This document shows, piece by piece, positions 48,427 through 58,305 of a stretch of DNA of 64,000 bases. Every line of letters starts with the position of its first letter. Position 1 is the first letter of the stretch. Both the position numbers and the translations under genes were made by a program. This DNA comes from Komagataella phaffii GS115. Taxonomy: Eukaryota > Ascomycota > Pichiomycetes > Pichiales > Pichiaceae. Location: the NCBI RefSeq assembly GCF_000027005.1, contig NC_012966.1, positions 1,364,001-1,428,000 of the forward strand, written 5' to 3'. The notes under the pieces are model-generated. The model was not told where the DNA came from. It saw nothing but the letters and a program-made list of their open reading frames with translations, and did not search any database.

Positions 48427-49338
48427 TTAAACATGCTGATTCATCATTTTTTGAACGTAGCTGATGGACTTTAAACACCATGCATTTGGTTTTCCCGAAT
48501 CTTCAATTTCAGACTCGTTCAATTCTTTGATATCTCTCAACTGATCATTAAGAATCGAGTTTCTTTTATCTTGGGGCAAATCTTTAAGGAAAAACGGTGA
48601 TAATAGCCATCTTAGATAAACCCAGACTGCAGAATCGTCCGGGTCCGTGTAGTATGCATTTTGCAAAAATGATAATTCTTTGACCAGGAATGAATACTTG
48701 TCTTCAAATCCTTCAGTTTTGGAGTTCAGGAGCTTTTGAAGCAATTGACTTCTATTATGCCAAGCAGAATAATTGGAGATGTTTTCTTCTATTAGTTTAG
48801 TGGTATAGTTGAACTCCTCTCTGTTGGATAAAATTATGTCCTCTTCATGCTCCATCTTGTCTTGTACGAGACCAACAACGTACCTTCTATAAGCCCACAC
48901 ATGATAGTTTCTTGAATCCATGGTTAGCATTTTGTCAATCAGTGCCATTTCCTGCTTTAGATCAAACAAGTCATCCTGTTCTATCAGCCATTTTCTATGA
49001 TTCCAAATCCAATAAACTTTCGGGTAGGACTTGAGTTGCTTTCCAACAAACTGTAGCTCTTTCAATATGAACGTATGAGCAGCTTGAGAGTCTTTGAGAT
49101 TACTGAAAACATGATTTGTGATGATATCCCTTCTATAGTTCCAGACAGTGTAAAACTCTGGGTTCAGATCTAAAAGTCGGCTTGTTTCGTCCAAAGTATC
49201 GTTATTGAAGATGTTTTTTTGTTTATCTGCAAGGACACTGTCTGTCAATTGCCTGTAGTGTGAAATTTTGAAGGCATCTCTTTCCTTCTTCCGCTGTTTG
49301 GCGTCTTTGGATAACTGTTCTCTTTTAACTCCGTGCAT
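48427..49338 (-). CDS. BET4: Rab geranylgeranyltransferase alpha subunit
   Basis: Type II geranylgeranyltransferase alpha chain; with Bet2 and the escort protein Mrs6 it attaches geranylgeranyl to Ypt/Rab GTPases. The 303-aa product starts MHGVKREQLSKDA, as the S. cerevisiae protein does. It has the PFTA repeats with W-x-x-R patterns: VWNYRRDII, WIWNHRKWLI, VWAYRRYVV, SAWHNRSQL and VWVYLRWLL. The length is close to that of yeast Bet4. The other candidate, Ram2 (farnesyltransferase alpha), is excluded by the N-terminus and the IWNHRKWLIEQD context. Confidence 0.95.
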   Translation of the reverse strand: MHGVKREQLSKDAKQRKKERDAFKISHYRQLTDSVLADKQKNIFNNDTLDETSRLLDLNPEFYTVWNYRRDIITNHVFSNLKDSQAAHTFILKELQFVGKQLKSYPKVYWIWNHRKWLIEQDDLFDLKQEMALIDKMLTMDSRNYHVWAYRRYVVGLVQDKMEHEEDIILSNREEFNYTTKLIEENISNYSAWHNRSQLLQKLLNSKTEGFEDKYSFLVKELSFLQNAYYTDPDDSAVWVYLRWLLSPFFLKDLPQDKRNSILNDQLRDIKELNESEIEDSGKPNAWCLKSISYVQKMMNQHV

Positions 49339-49377
49339 CGATTTGGAGGGTGGAGTAGGGAAAGTAGACGGCGAGCA

Positions 49378-49617
49378 TTATTTCCGCTTAGGCTCTGCTC
49401 GGGTTGGGTACGAGAGTTTAAGGGGATAAAGAGAGCAACTGATTAAAATAGTTAGCAAGCCAATGTAACAGTAACTGCAGTCTAAAGGAAGATGAATGCT
49501 TCTGATAAGGATTCTAGAAGGCCAAGTAGCTACCAAGTAAGATAAAATGAGTTCCTTGATGTGCTTCAGAGAAGACAAGAGTTCAACTTGACGTCGTTTC
49601 TCTGGCAATTCACTCAA
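49378..49617 (-). CDS. Possible small hydrophobic protein, doubtful
   Basis: A complete 79-codon frame with ATG start. The product is basic at the N-terminus, has one hydrophobic helix near residues 45-65 (CYIGLLTILISCSLYPL) and ends in KPKR-like basic residues, the look of a small single-pass or tail-anchored protein. I recognise no family. It lies just upstream of BET4 on the same strand, inside what would be the BET4 promoter, so it may be chance. Confidence 0.22.
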   Translation of the reverse strand: MSELPEKRRQVELLSSLKHIKELILSYLVATWPSRILIRSIHLPLDCSYCYIGLLTILISCSLYPLKLSYPTRAEPKRK

Positions 49618-49747
49618 TTATACATTCCAATTCTCGTATATACTAGACCTGCGGAGTAATATAAGAATTAGCCTGATGGTGATGATACAGCTCCCCCCAC
49701 TTTCTCTTATCCCCCTTACTATGTATGGTCCTGTGTCTCAAGTGAAC

Positions 49748-49755
49748 CTCATCGC
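49748..49755 (-). promoter_or_regulatory. PAC element upstream of NOP9
   Basis: CTCATCGC, the exact reverse complement of GCGATGAG, lies 64 bp before the NOP9 start, followed by A/T-rich runs including GAAAAAT. This matches the layout at other ribosome-biogenesis genes in the window. Confidence 0.6.
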
Positions 49756-49818
49756 TAAAATAAAAAATGAAAAATATAATCTTAAAAAAAAAAAACTAGA
49801 TCTAAACTCTAACATACT

Positions 49819-51756
49819 ATGGCTAAAGAACGAGGAAGAAGAAACCTGAAAAAGATCAAGGAATCCTCGCAGTCTGATAGCCTCAAGACCTTGAAGGCGG
49901 ATCCTTCACCCTCAAGAGAAGCTGCTCAAATAGATGTCAACACCTTTTTTGGGCTAGTCAACTCCGAAGAGCTTGATTATTTCAAACAAGCAGAATCCAC
50001 CCTTAACGCCAATGCCTTTGAAAATAGCGAGGAGAGGCAGGGTTTTGTTTCCAGCGTTTTTGAAGAAGCAAAGGGAAAAGAACTGAAATTAGTGACCAAC
50101 CAAATCTGCTCCAAGTTGATGGAGAGGTTAATCTTGAATGGCTCGGACAGACAAGTTAAAAGGTTATTCAAGGCTTTCAACGGTCATTTTTTGTCATTAG
50201 CTGTTCATAAATACTCATCTCACGTTTTGGAAACTCTATTCATCAGATCTGCCTCCGTAATCGAAAACGAATTGTTGAACAACTATCAGGAGGAAGAAGC
50301 TGAGGAGGAAGAAAGCGATGAAGTATTTGCAACTATGGAAAATATGTTCCTTTTCATGTTAGCCGAGCTCAGTTCATCCATTCAAAAATTAATTGTCCAT
50401 CAATACGGATCACATGTTATCAGACTCTTATTGTTAATAGTTGGTGCCAGAGAACTTCCCTCGTCAATTATGAGTAACTCCATCTTGAGATCCAAAAAGT
50501 CAAAGATAGCAAGGAAAATGATTGAAATTAAAGATAACCAAGATTCTAATAGAGCATACCAAGTTCCAGCAGGATTCAAGAACGAGTTACAAGAATTGCT
50601 TGGCCTTATAGCCAAGGACAAAGATTCCAAACAACTGAGAGAGCTAGCTATAGACAAGATAGCTTCTCCTGTGATTCAATTATGTATTCAGTTAGAAGGT
50701 TTGGTTGACAAAGATAGAACCATTTGGACTACAATCTTTCCTGAAGTTGATGACAAAGATCCAAAGGAAGAAGCTTTCGTTGAGTACCTTTTATCAGACC
50801 CGATAGGGTCTCACTTCTTCCAAGCAGCCATAAAATATCAAAAACCAAAAACTGTTCATCGCTTATATGACCTCTACATAAAGGATCGCCTGTTAAAGTT
50901 AGCAAAAAGAGAAACAACCGGTGCATTTGTGGTCAAGGAACTGCTGGGCAAATTGAAAGCCACTGATGTGACAGAAATGTTAGACATTCTTATCCCTCAT
51001 TTGAGTGAGTTGATTGAAAATAACTTAGAAATTGGCCAAGCCATTGTAGATGCTTCCATCGCTAGGAACAACTACGGTAAAGAGGGCATTATCTCCCAAT
51101 TTCTCAAAGTATTCAATGATGCCAATGTATTGGAGAGTGTTCTTAAACTTTCCACTTCAACACTTGGAAACACCAAGAATGATTGGCCCACTGCAGAAGA
51201 GAGACGATGTGCAATTTTTCTAGAAAAGTTGGTGGAATATGACGATAGTTTCCTCGATGCAGTCATTGCTGCATTGTTGGAGCTTCCAGAGGATAGGTTC
51301 ATTCAGATGTGCATGCATGGTGTGTTTTCACATGTTGTAGAGAGTGTTTTAGTGATTGAAAGAGTCGACATTGTCAAGCGAAGAAGATTACTAAACATTT
51401 TCACTGAGCATGTAGTCACACTGTCTTGCAATGCTTATGGATCACACATTATGGACAAATTATGGCAATTCTCCATCAAGTTGAATCTCTTCAAAGACAG
51501 AATTGCACTGGCTCTGTTTGAAAACAAAGACAAAATCAAGGACAGCATCTATGGAAAACTTGTTTGGAAGAACTGGTCTATGGAGTTATATTGCCGAAGA
51601 ATGTATGACTGGAAAAATCTTATAAAACAGCAGGAGTTGGAGCTTTTCCCCGATCATAGAGGAGCTCCAACTCTCTTGAAGAAAAGGCCCCTAGAAGAGC
51701 CGAAGAAAGTAGAAGAGAAGAAGGACAAAAGTAGAGGACGTAGAAGATATCATTAG
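49819..51756 (+). CDS. NOP9: Pumilio-repeat nucleolar protein Nop9
   Basis: Binds 20S pre-rRNA and protects the 3' end of 18S rRNA from early cleavage. The 645-aa product begins MAKERGRRNLKKIK, typical of Nop9, and is made of degenerate Pumilio repeats (VHKYSSHVLETLF, VHQYGSHVIRLLL, LSDPIGSHFFQAA, MHGVFSHVVESVL, NAYGSHIMDKLW) with a Lys-rich, basic C-terminus. Length, start and repeat pattern fit Nop9, not Puf6 or canonical Puf proteins. It is the second Pumilio-type ribosome factor in the window. A PAC element lies 64 bp upstream. Confidence 0.94.
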   Translation: MAKERGRRNLKKIKESSQSDSLKTLKADPSPSREAAQIDVNTFFGLVNSEELDYFKQAESTLNANAFENSEERQGFVSSVFEEAKGKELKLVTNQICSKLMERLILNGSDRQVKRLFKAFNGHFLSLAVHKYSSHVLETLFIRSASVIENELLNNYQEEEAEEEESDEVFATMENMFLFMLAELSSSIQKLIVHQYGSHVIRLLLLIVGARELPSSIMSNSILRSKKSKIARKMIEIKDNQDSNRAYQVPAGFKNELQELLGLIAKDKDSKQLRELAIDKIASPVIQLCIQLEGLVDKDRTIWTTIFPEVDDKDPKEEAFVEYLLSDPIGSHFFQAAIKYQKPKTVHRLYDLYIKDRLLKLAKRETTGAFVVKELLGKLKATDVTEMLDILIPHLSELIENNLEIGQAIVDASIARNNYGKEGIISQFLKVFNDANVLESVLKLSTSTLGNTKNDWPTAEERRCAIFLEKLVEYDDSFLDAVIAALLELPEDRFIQMCMHGVFSHVVESVLVIERVDIVKRRRLLNIFTEHVVTLSCNAYGSHIMDKLWQFSIKLNLFKDRIALALFENKDKIKDSIYGKLVWKNWSMELYCRRMYDWKNLIKQQELELFPDHRGAPTLLKKRPLEEPKKVEEKKDKSRGRRRYH

Positions 51757-52144
51757 AAGTAAATTAATATATAATTGTTATTATAATTGTGCTTTTTTAT
51801 AGGGTCCTTTGAAGTAATGGGCGAGCTCTATTGTACCCAAAATCTGGGGATGAACCAAATTACACGTAAAACCTATACAACTTTTAATTTCTATTTCCAA
51901 CCAAAAATGTCATATTTGACGGCAACACGTTCAAGTCACCACAAGAAAGTCTCCTAGAGTGTAATACACCTTTAGTATTTTAATAATATAATGGCCAATA
52001 ATAAAAGCCTAATACCTATCACTAATCTCACGACACTGAGGACGTCGCTTTTCCCGATATGGAAATGTCAGAGATCCCGCCTCAGTTTAAAATGATGAAA
52101 AAAAAAAATATCCAATTTGAACCCACCACCCAACCAACCTGAAA
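51757..52144. other. Intergenic region upstream of the desaturase gene
   Basis: About 390 bp, A/T-rich, with AATATATAAT near 51765 that can serve as a 3' end efficiency element for NOP9 and an A9 tract (about 52099-52107) shortly before the next start. I saw no gene or repeat. Confidence 0.5.
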
Positions 52145-53392
52145 ATGTCAAAAGTCACTGTTTCGGGTTCAGAGATCCTAGAAGGGTCCACCAAGACCGT
52201 CAGACGTTCAGGAAACGTTGCTTCTTTCAAGCAACAGAAAACTGCCATCGATACGTTTGGTAATGTTTTCAAAGTGCCAGATTACACCATCAAAGATATC
52301 CTAGACGCCATTCCAAAACACTGCTATGAAAGATCTTTGGTCAAGTCGATGTCCTACGTCGTCAGGGATATTGTTGCTATTTCTGCTATTGCCTACGTGG
52401 GCCTAACTTACATCCCTCTGCTGCCAAACGAGTTTCTTCGTTTTGCTGCTTGGAGTGCGTATGTGTTCAGTATTTCTTGTTTTGGATTCGGAATTTGGAT
52501 TCTTGGACACGAATGCGGTCACTCTGCCTTCAGCAACTATGGCTGGGTTAACGACACGGTCGGCTGGGTTCTTCATTCCCTGGTAATGGTTCCATATTTT
52601 TCTTGGAAGTTCTCCCATGCCAAGCACCACAAGGCAACAGGTCATATGACCAGAGACATGGTCTTTGTTCCATACACCGCTGAGGAGTTCAAGGAAAAAC
52701 ACCAAGTTACTAGTCTGCACGATATTGCAGAGGAAACTCCTATTTATTCAGTTTTTGCCCTTTTGTTTCAACAGCTCGGAGGACTCAGTTTGTATCTTGC
52801 CACGAATGCTACTGGTCAACCGTATCCCGGGGTGTCCAAGTTCTTCAAAAGTCATTACTGGCCATCCTCTCCTGTTTTTGATAAGAAGGACTATTGGTAC
52901 ATTGTTCTGAGTGACCTGGGAATCTTGGCAACCCTGACTAGTGTTTACACTGCTTACAAAGTGTTCGGATTTTGGCCCACATTCATTACTTGGTTTTGCC
53001 CTTGGATTTTGGTCAACCACTGGCTGGTATTTGTCACCTTCCTACAACACACAGACTCGTCCATGCCTCACTACGATGCCCAAGAATGGACTTTCGCCAA
53101 AGGTGCCGCCGCCACAATTGATAGAGAATTTGGTATCTTAGGAATTATATTTCACGACATTATCGAAACTCACGTTTTGCACCACTATGTTAGTAGAATT
53201 CCATTCTACCATGCTAGAGAGGCTACTGAGTGCATTAAGAAGGTTATGGGCGAACATTACCGTCACACTGACGAGAACATGTGGGTCAGTCTCTGGAAGA
53301 CCTGGAGGTCGTGCCAGTTTGTTGAGAACCATGATGGTGTGTACATGTTCAGAAACTGCAACAATGTTGGTGTTAAACCTAAGGATACCTAA
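52145..53392 (+). CDS. Membrane fatty acid desaturase, delta-12 or omega-3 type
   Basis: ER enzyme that introduces a further double bond into oleate or linoleate. The 415-aa product has the three histidine boxes of the FAD2/FAD3 family: HECGH (122-126), HAKHH (158-162) and HVLHH (343-347), with hydrophobic segments around them (about 71-121, 200-222 and 255-300). S. cerevisiae lacks such enzymes, whereas Pichia pastoris makes both linoleate and linolenate. Delta-12 enzymes usually have HVAHH in the third box and omega-3 enzymes a bulky residue (HVIHH in plants), so HVLHH leans to omega-3. The 415-aa length also agrees with what I recall for the P. pastoris omega-3 enzyme. The regiochemistry is not proven by sequence. 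Confidence 0.9.
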   Translation: MSKVTVSGSEILEGSTKTVRRSGNVASFKQQKTAIDTFGNVFKVPDYTIKDILDAIPKHCYERSLVKSMSYVVRDIVAISAIAYVGLTYIPLLPNEFLRFAAWSAYVFSISCFGFGIWILGHECGHSAFSNYGWVNDTVGWVLHSLVMVPYFSWKFSHAKHHKATGHMTRDMVFVPYTAEEFKEKHQVTSLHDIAEETPIYSVFALLFQQLGGLSLYLATNATGQPYPGVSKFFKSHYWPSSPVFDKKDYWYIVLSDLGILATLTSVYTAYKVFGFWPTFITWFCPWILVNHWLVFVTFLQHTDSSMPHYDAQEWTFAKGAAATIDREFGILGIIFHDIIETHVLHHYVSRIPFYHAREATECIKKVMGEHYRHTDENMWVSLWKTWRSCQFVENHDGVYMFRNCNNVGVKPKDT

Positions 53393-53521
53393 TTAGAGTG
53401 CTTATTTATGTATTTTGCTTTCTACTTCACATTTTATAGAATAGAGATAGTTTGTTTTCATGGTAACCGGAACTCTTACAAGACTCCAGTTCTATTACTA
53501 TTTACAGCGATTCATGATGAA

Positions 53522-54109
53522 CTAATTGAACCTCAAATTAATCGACTGATCTTTGGTAAGATCGACAACAGTACCATCCTGCATGGTCAATGTCCAATCT
53601 CTGATCTCGAAGGCGTGATGTCTACTGTCTCTATTGGCCACAAGTCTCATTACACCTTCAGATTTATCTCCACTGACGTTTACAGTGAAATTGATATCTC
53701 CCTTCATTGTGTTCAAAGGTCCTTTAACCCAGGGAAATATACCAGCAAAAGTGATCTCCTTTCCAATTAAATCCCTGGCTACTTGCGACCTTCTCAAAAA
53801 ATACATCGTGGAATTCATGATTGGAGACGATACTTTTTCATAGTTGAAAATTCCAAACAACGATGTTCCCATTACAACAACAAATGCAATGAAGTATATC
53901 TTGTTTCTGCGAGGCTCTTTCAAAGGATCTGGGAGCTCATGCTGGACGGTCATCGGCTTTTTACCACTTTTGTCGAGAATCAATTCATCTGCTTTATGTT
54001 GGTTCATGATCACTTTAACGGTTCCAAAAGTTCGTTTAGAAGCCATCCATTTGCTGGCATAAGTGAATGGAGAAGGCTTCAGTTTTCTAAGGGGGCCAAG
54101 TATAAGCAT
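53522..54109 (-). CDS. COA1: Cytochrome c oxidase assembly factor 1
   Basis: Inner-membrane protein that holds newly made Cox1 with Mss51/Cox14 during complex IV assembly. The 195-aa product has a basic mitochondrial presequence and one membrane segment at about 71-89 (IYFIAFVVVMGTSLFGIFN). An intermembrane-space domain follows with the conserved IMNSTMYFLRRSQ and GIFPWVKGPLN, ending near DWTLTMQDGTVVDL. This layout and these blocks match yeast Coa1. The Met at codon 22 (MASKRTFG) could also be used but the first fits a presequence. It is divergent from TFB1. Confidence 0.9.
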   Translation of the reverse strand: MLILGPLRKLKPSPFTYASKWMASKRTFGTVKVIMNQHKADELILDKSGKKPMTVQHELPDPLKEPRRNKIYFIAFVVVMGTSLFGIFNYEKVSSPIMNSTMYFLRRSQVARDLIGKEITFAGIFPWVKGPLNTMKGDINFTVNVSGDKSEGVMRLVANRDSRHHAFEIRDWTLTMQDGTVVDLTKDQSINLRFN

Positions 54110-54260
54110 TTCTCTAGGCTGGTATGTTGGAGCAGTTGGGGCTTGAAATTTGAAAGTAATAGAAAGCTACCAAGACATTTCAAAAGAGGGCTCGAAATAG
54201 CTTATATCTCCCCATCTCTTTTTCATCATTGCCTAGCAAAGACCTGTAACAGGCTCCACC

Positions 54261-56066
54261 ATGTCAAACGTCTCCGGAGCTGCATCCCATAAGAAGAAAA
54301 ATGGAATGCTTACAGTCTTGGAGGATCAGGAGCCTTCGATCCTTCAATGGTCCGCCATTGATCCCTCTGTGGCAGTTCCTTTGGTGAAAATTCGCTTAGA
54401 TTTTATCACAAGTTTGAGAGCTACCAATCCCAATTCTAACCAAATGATGATCAAAGTACTATACAAGGACTCTTCTGGCGCAGATGAAAAGACTGCATTG
54501 TTTTCATTTACAAACAGAAGTGTTATGGACAACATACAGCGTACGCTTCAGCAGGTAGTGGCAAGGAAGAAGGCATCGTCTTCCACTCCAGGCGCCACTA
54601 CAACTAAGGACACTGATGCAGCCTCATCCGCTGCAACCCCAAGTAGTCAGGTTAACTCTACCGATAAGGAGGACCTGTCTACGTTTCTTGATTCGGACAA
54701 GTTACTGAAAGATCACAAGCTACAACAGAAATTACTCGTTGACAACAAGACGCTAATGATTACGTTCAAAGAAGCTGTGATGTCTAATGGATTAGACCCA
54801 GAGGAGTTTTGGAAGACTCGATTGCATCTTCTAAGATCATATGCCGTTCAACAAGCTCAAAAAAGGGGACCCTATAATGTTCTTAGTACCATCAAACCTG
54901 TGGCAAGTAGTGACAATAAAGTGAATGTTACGGTAACAAGAGAGAAAATCCAGTCAATTTTTGAACAGTACCCTATAGTGAGGAAAGCCTATGATGAAAA
55001 TGTCCCCCGATTAAACGAAGGTGAGTTTTGGTCCAGATTTTTTTCGTCCCGCCTATTTCGACAATTGAGAGGTGAACCTACCAGCAGCTATGATAGGGCT
55101 GATGTAGTTCTGGACAAATATCTGTACATGGACCCTAATGCCGACGAGCACACAACTAAAGAAAGCATAGAACACATTAATCCTCTGATTGATGTTCAAT
55201 CTAATGAACAGGATAATTCAGTCAAGCTTGGAAATGCTCCAGATGTGACAATGAAAGTAAACAATGATAACAGAATCTCTGGTATAATGAAAAACATGAA
55301 CCGTCTTTCTCGCAGGATGTTAGCCAATATTAAAGACGAGAATCAAGATAAAACTCCGGAGGTTGAGCAATTAGAGGAACAACTCGACCTTAGAGACCTA
55401 GAAGATGATGTGGAGCTGGAATATAATGAACTGAAACTCCAGAATTCAAAATTGGTACAGAACAAAGCCAACCGTATTGATGATCGTATTTCAGGCGATT
55501 ATACCGAAAGTATAAAGACGTCACAACGTCAATTTCATGAACCATTTAACTTGACAGATATCTATAACCCTACTACACAACGACAAGCAATATTTGATGT
55601 TGCCAAAGAAATATCTCAAATAGTAAAGCAAAACACCAAACAATATTCCCAAGGCTGGCAAGCAGCTAACTTGAACTTTCAAGATTCAAAAACTTCCACA
55701 ATAAATGATGTTGGCCCAGAAAGCTTGAACATTTCAACAGATGAGTTGGAGGAGTTAAGACTTACACATATGACCTCCATCGAGTTTCTAAGACATTTTT
55801 GGTCGCATTTGGGAAGCGGTAGCAAAGACAAGCAGGATCTGCTGACCCTTAAAAAACTTCATGCTTCAGTATCAAAGTGTATATCTCGAGTTGAAGCAGT
55901 GGTAGACAAATTTCAAGATTCAAATTCTAAGCAGACAGTTCATGCAATCATGCAGCCATTGGTAATTAGCTTGAATAAAGCGTTAGCGGAGTATCAAAAA
56001 GCAAGTTCGGCAATGCTAGAATACCAAGAGAGAGTGCATAAATCAAGGACTCAAACGCCCGTTTAG
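54261..56066 (+). CDS. TFB1: TFIIH core subunit Tfb1 (p62)
   Basis: Structural subunit of TFIIH for transcription initiation and nucleotide excision repair. The 601-aa product starts with a PH-like domain (about 1-110), the part that binds activators and Rad4 in yeast, then a Ser/Thr-rich linker. BSD domains follow at about 160-290 (EFWKTRLHLLRSYA and EFWSRFFSSRLFRQLRGE are the BSD hallmarks), and the C-terminus is largely helical. The length is close to the yeast protein. It is convergent with SWA2, with only 15 bp between stops; TFB1, SWA2 and DAD4 are also close in S. cerevisiae. Confidence 0.95.
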   Translation: MSNVSGAASHKKKNGMLTVLEDQEPSILQWSAIDPSVAVPLVKIRLDFITSLRATNPNSNQMMIKVLYKDSSGADEKTALFSFTNRSVMDNIQRTLQQVVARKKASSSTPGATTTKDTDAASSAATPSSQVNSTDKEDLSTFLDSDKLLKDHKLQQKLLVDNKTLMITFKEAVMSNGLDPEEFWKTRLHLLRSYAVQQAQKRGPYNVLSTIKPVASSDNKVNVTVTREKIQSIFEQYPIVRKAYDENVPRLNEGEFWSRFFSSRLFRQLRGEPTSSYDRADVVLDKYLYMDPNADEHTTKESIEHINPLIDVQSNEQDNSVKLGNAPDVTMKVNNDNRISGIMKNMNRLSRRMLANIKDENQDKTPEVEQLEEQLDLRDLEDDVELEYNELKLQNSKLVQNKANRIDDRISGDYTESIKTSQRQFHEPFNLTDIYNPTTQRQAIFDVAKEISQIVKQNTKQYSQGWQAANLNFQDSKTSTINDVGPESLNISTDELEELRLTHMTSIEFLRHFWSHLGSGSKDKQDLLTLKKLHASVSKCISRVEAVVDKFQDSNSKQTVHAIMQPLVISLNKALAEYQKASSAMLEYQERVHKSRTQTPV

Positions 56067-56081
56067 AAAATTATTTATTAT

Positions 56082-58127
56082 TTACTGAATGTTATTACTC
56101 TCCTTAAACTTATCCCATGCTTGATTCAAGACGACAAAAACGTTCTGCGCAATTAGTTTCTGCTCTGTGGTCACATTACTTGGAATTTTATCTGGATGAG
56201 TTCTAGCACATGCTTTCATATATGTAAGTTTCACCTTTTTGGTAAGCACCAGATCTGACATGGACACTTCCTTCCAGTTCGACTCTGACCATAGTATGGT
56301 GTGCAAGGAAGACAGAAGAGCACGTAAATTATCTTCTTTACCATTCTTCCATGCATTAACTTTGGCTTCTACAGCGTCACGAAGGACAAATTTTTCCTTT
56401 TCCTCTTTCTCACTCTCTAAGCTTTGTTGCTTTAGTCTATTGATGGCATGAGATGATTTGTAGTTTGCTTTATAAGTCGAAGGAGAAGGGGACGGACTTG
56501 GAGCAGGTCTCGAAGTTCGTCTTGATGCTGGTTTCGGATTCAAAATGTTCAAACACCTTCGTTTACCATCCAGGATATCTTTGGATGTTTCTCCATTAGT
56601 TACAAGTAAGTTATAGTTGTTCAATGCTTCGTTGAATTTCTCCAGATGTTCCAACGCTTCGGCTTTCTTCGTGACCAGTTTGATCCAGAATGCTTTGATG
56701 GGTTTGTCATAGTCTTTCAATTTCAGCTGATTGAGATTACTAATAGAAAAGTTATCAAGGCTTTCTATTATTGTCAACCCCGATTTACAATTGGAAAGTG
56801 TCTCCTTATAATCACCCAGTTTGAAATGGCAAATAGCAAGATTTGAATATGCAACAATTGAGAGAGGATGATTGCTTGGTAATTGCTTAAGTGATTCTTG
56901 ATACTTTATCAGGGCGTTAGGGAAGTCTCCATTTTTGAAAAGCGCATTTCCTGAAGATTTGCTCTCATTAAAGGAGTCAAGCTGGATAGATCCAATATTA
57001 GCATCAATTATGGAGGAGGAGTCTTGTGTTGGGCCGGTTGAACTTACCGACGTACTAAATATATCTAACAGTATCTCATTACGAGGAGATTGGTCGGAGC
57101 TATTAGTGGATGATTTAGAAGATGCTGGGCGTTCCTTATTTGTCGCATGAAGGTTTCGTTGTCTCTGCCTGTTTCTAGAAGGAAGTTCATCATCAAACTT
57201 GAATCTGGATGCTGGTGTTTTCGTTTCTACGGCCCTTTTTGGCGGAGCTGTTACATTGCTCGGTACTCGAGGAGGCGTAGGGTTTTCATCCTCAATGTCT
57301 ATGGACCGTGCCGAGTACTTGTGATGATTCTTCATCCATGCTGGCTGGCCTGTGTTCTTTGCAAATTGCTTCTCTTTGTAATTTTCTACGGACTTTGCAA
57401 CCACATTTCTTCCCTTTTCAAACAACAATGAGGCTTTCGACATGAATTGAGTTGATAGCTCATTAACGGCAGTAGAGAAATCTTCAGGCTGTTGATGGAG
57501 ACGGTGGGTGTTGGCGTCAGCCTTTGACATTATGTAATCTATGGCCTCATTCAAATCACCATTTTTTGTGTGATCCAATGCATTATTAGCTTCATCTACA
57601 GAGAATCCCATATAAACTAATTCTGCAAGTGATTGATCTCTAACTATTGAAGGGGCAGAACTGGACTGAGACCGATTTGAAGAGTTAGTATGTGTCGGTT
57701 GATCAAGATTGGAGACGCTGCCATTCTTCAATTCTTTTTTAGACTGCTCTGAAGGCTGAGGTGTCATGTTCACAGGTTGAATAGGTGCACTATTGAAGAT
57801 ATCAAACACATCATCTATGGATTGTCGACTGGGATTTTTGGTGACATTGTTCGAAAGTGTAGTTGAAGGTACGGGATTTGGTTGAAAAACACTGGAGCCG
57901 CTCACATTGGGTGAACTATTGACCGGCTCCGGTACCAGAGGAGTTGACACTTGACTGGATACCGTAGAGTCTAGCAAATCTAATCCTGACCAATTGTTTC
58001 CAAGTGAGGGTTGAGGTGTTGACTGCCTGGATTGAATCTCGGACAATGATGCTAACTTGTTGGAACTCCTGGTTTTTCCTGAGGCTGAGCTCAATAAATC
58101 AGCAAACACATCATTCTTTTTTGACAT
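56082..58127 (-). CDS. SWA2: Auxilin-like clathrin uncoating factor Swa2
   Basis: Recruits Hsc70 to clathrin coats and stimulates uncoating; it also works in ER inheritance. The 681-aa product has an N-terminal region with short clathrin-binding-type motifs (LLDS, DVFDIF), a UBA domain at about 164-202 (LAELVYMGFSVDEANNAL), and a middle Ser/Pro-rich region. A TPR domain lies at about 390-530 (KSSGNALFKNGDFPNALIKY) and a C-terminal J domain has HPDK near residue 644. The order UBA-TPR-J is unique to Swa2. The length is close to that of S. cerevisiae. Confidence 0.95.
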   Translation of the reverse strand: MSKKNDVFADLLSSASGKTRSSNKLASLSEIQSRQSTPQPSLGNNWSGLDLLDSTVSSQVSTPLVPEPVNSSPNVSGSSVFQPNPVPSTTLSNNVTKNPSRQSIDDVFDIFNSAPIQPVNMTPQPSEQSKKELKNGSVSNLDQPTHTNSSNRSQSSSAPSIVRDQSLAELVYMGFSVDEANNALDHTKNGDLNEAIDYIMSKADANTHRLHQQPEDFSTAVNELSTQFMSKASLLFEKGRNVVAKSVENYKEKQFAKNTGQPAWMKNHHKYSARSIDIEDENPTPPRVPSNVTAPPKRAVETKTPASRFKFDDELPSRNRQRQRNLHATNKERPASSKSSTNSSDQSPRNEILLDIFSTSVSSTGPTQDSSSIIDANIGSIQLDSFNESKSSGNALFKNGDFPNALIKYQESLKQLPSNHPLSIVAYSNLAICHFKLGDYKETLSNCKSGLTIIESLDNFSISNLNQLKLKDYDKPIKAFWIKLVTKKAEALEHLEKFNEALNNYNLLVTNGETSKDILDGKRRCLNILNPKPASRRTSRPAPSPSPSPSTYKANYKSSHAINRLKQQSLESEKEEKEKFVLRDAVEAKVNAWKNGKEDNLRALLSSLHTILWSESNWKEVSMSDLVLTKKVKLTYMKACARTHPDKIPSNVTTEQKLIAQNVFVVLNQAWDKFKESNNIQ

Positions 58128-58305
58128 CTCACCGATCTTGTGAGTGTTTAGGTCTGAAATAGCAGGCAGTTGACGGAAATCTATGCAAAAGATAACGGTC
58201 CAGTTATTACCAAAAATGGAAATACTATATATTACCTAGGACATTTTCACTTCTCAAAGTAAAGAAAATTTTTTTTCTACAAGGAACACCACACTTATAT
58301 ACAAA

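Larger units (their letters stand above)
49339..49818. other. Intergenic region between BET4 and NOP9
   Basis: About 480 bp. It contains the PAC element of NOP9, an A12 tract (49784-49795) just before the NOP9 start, and a 79-codon minus-strand open frame (listed with low confidence). No tRNA was seen. Confidence 0.5.
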
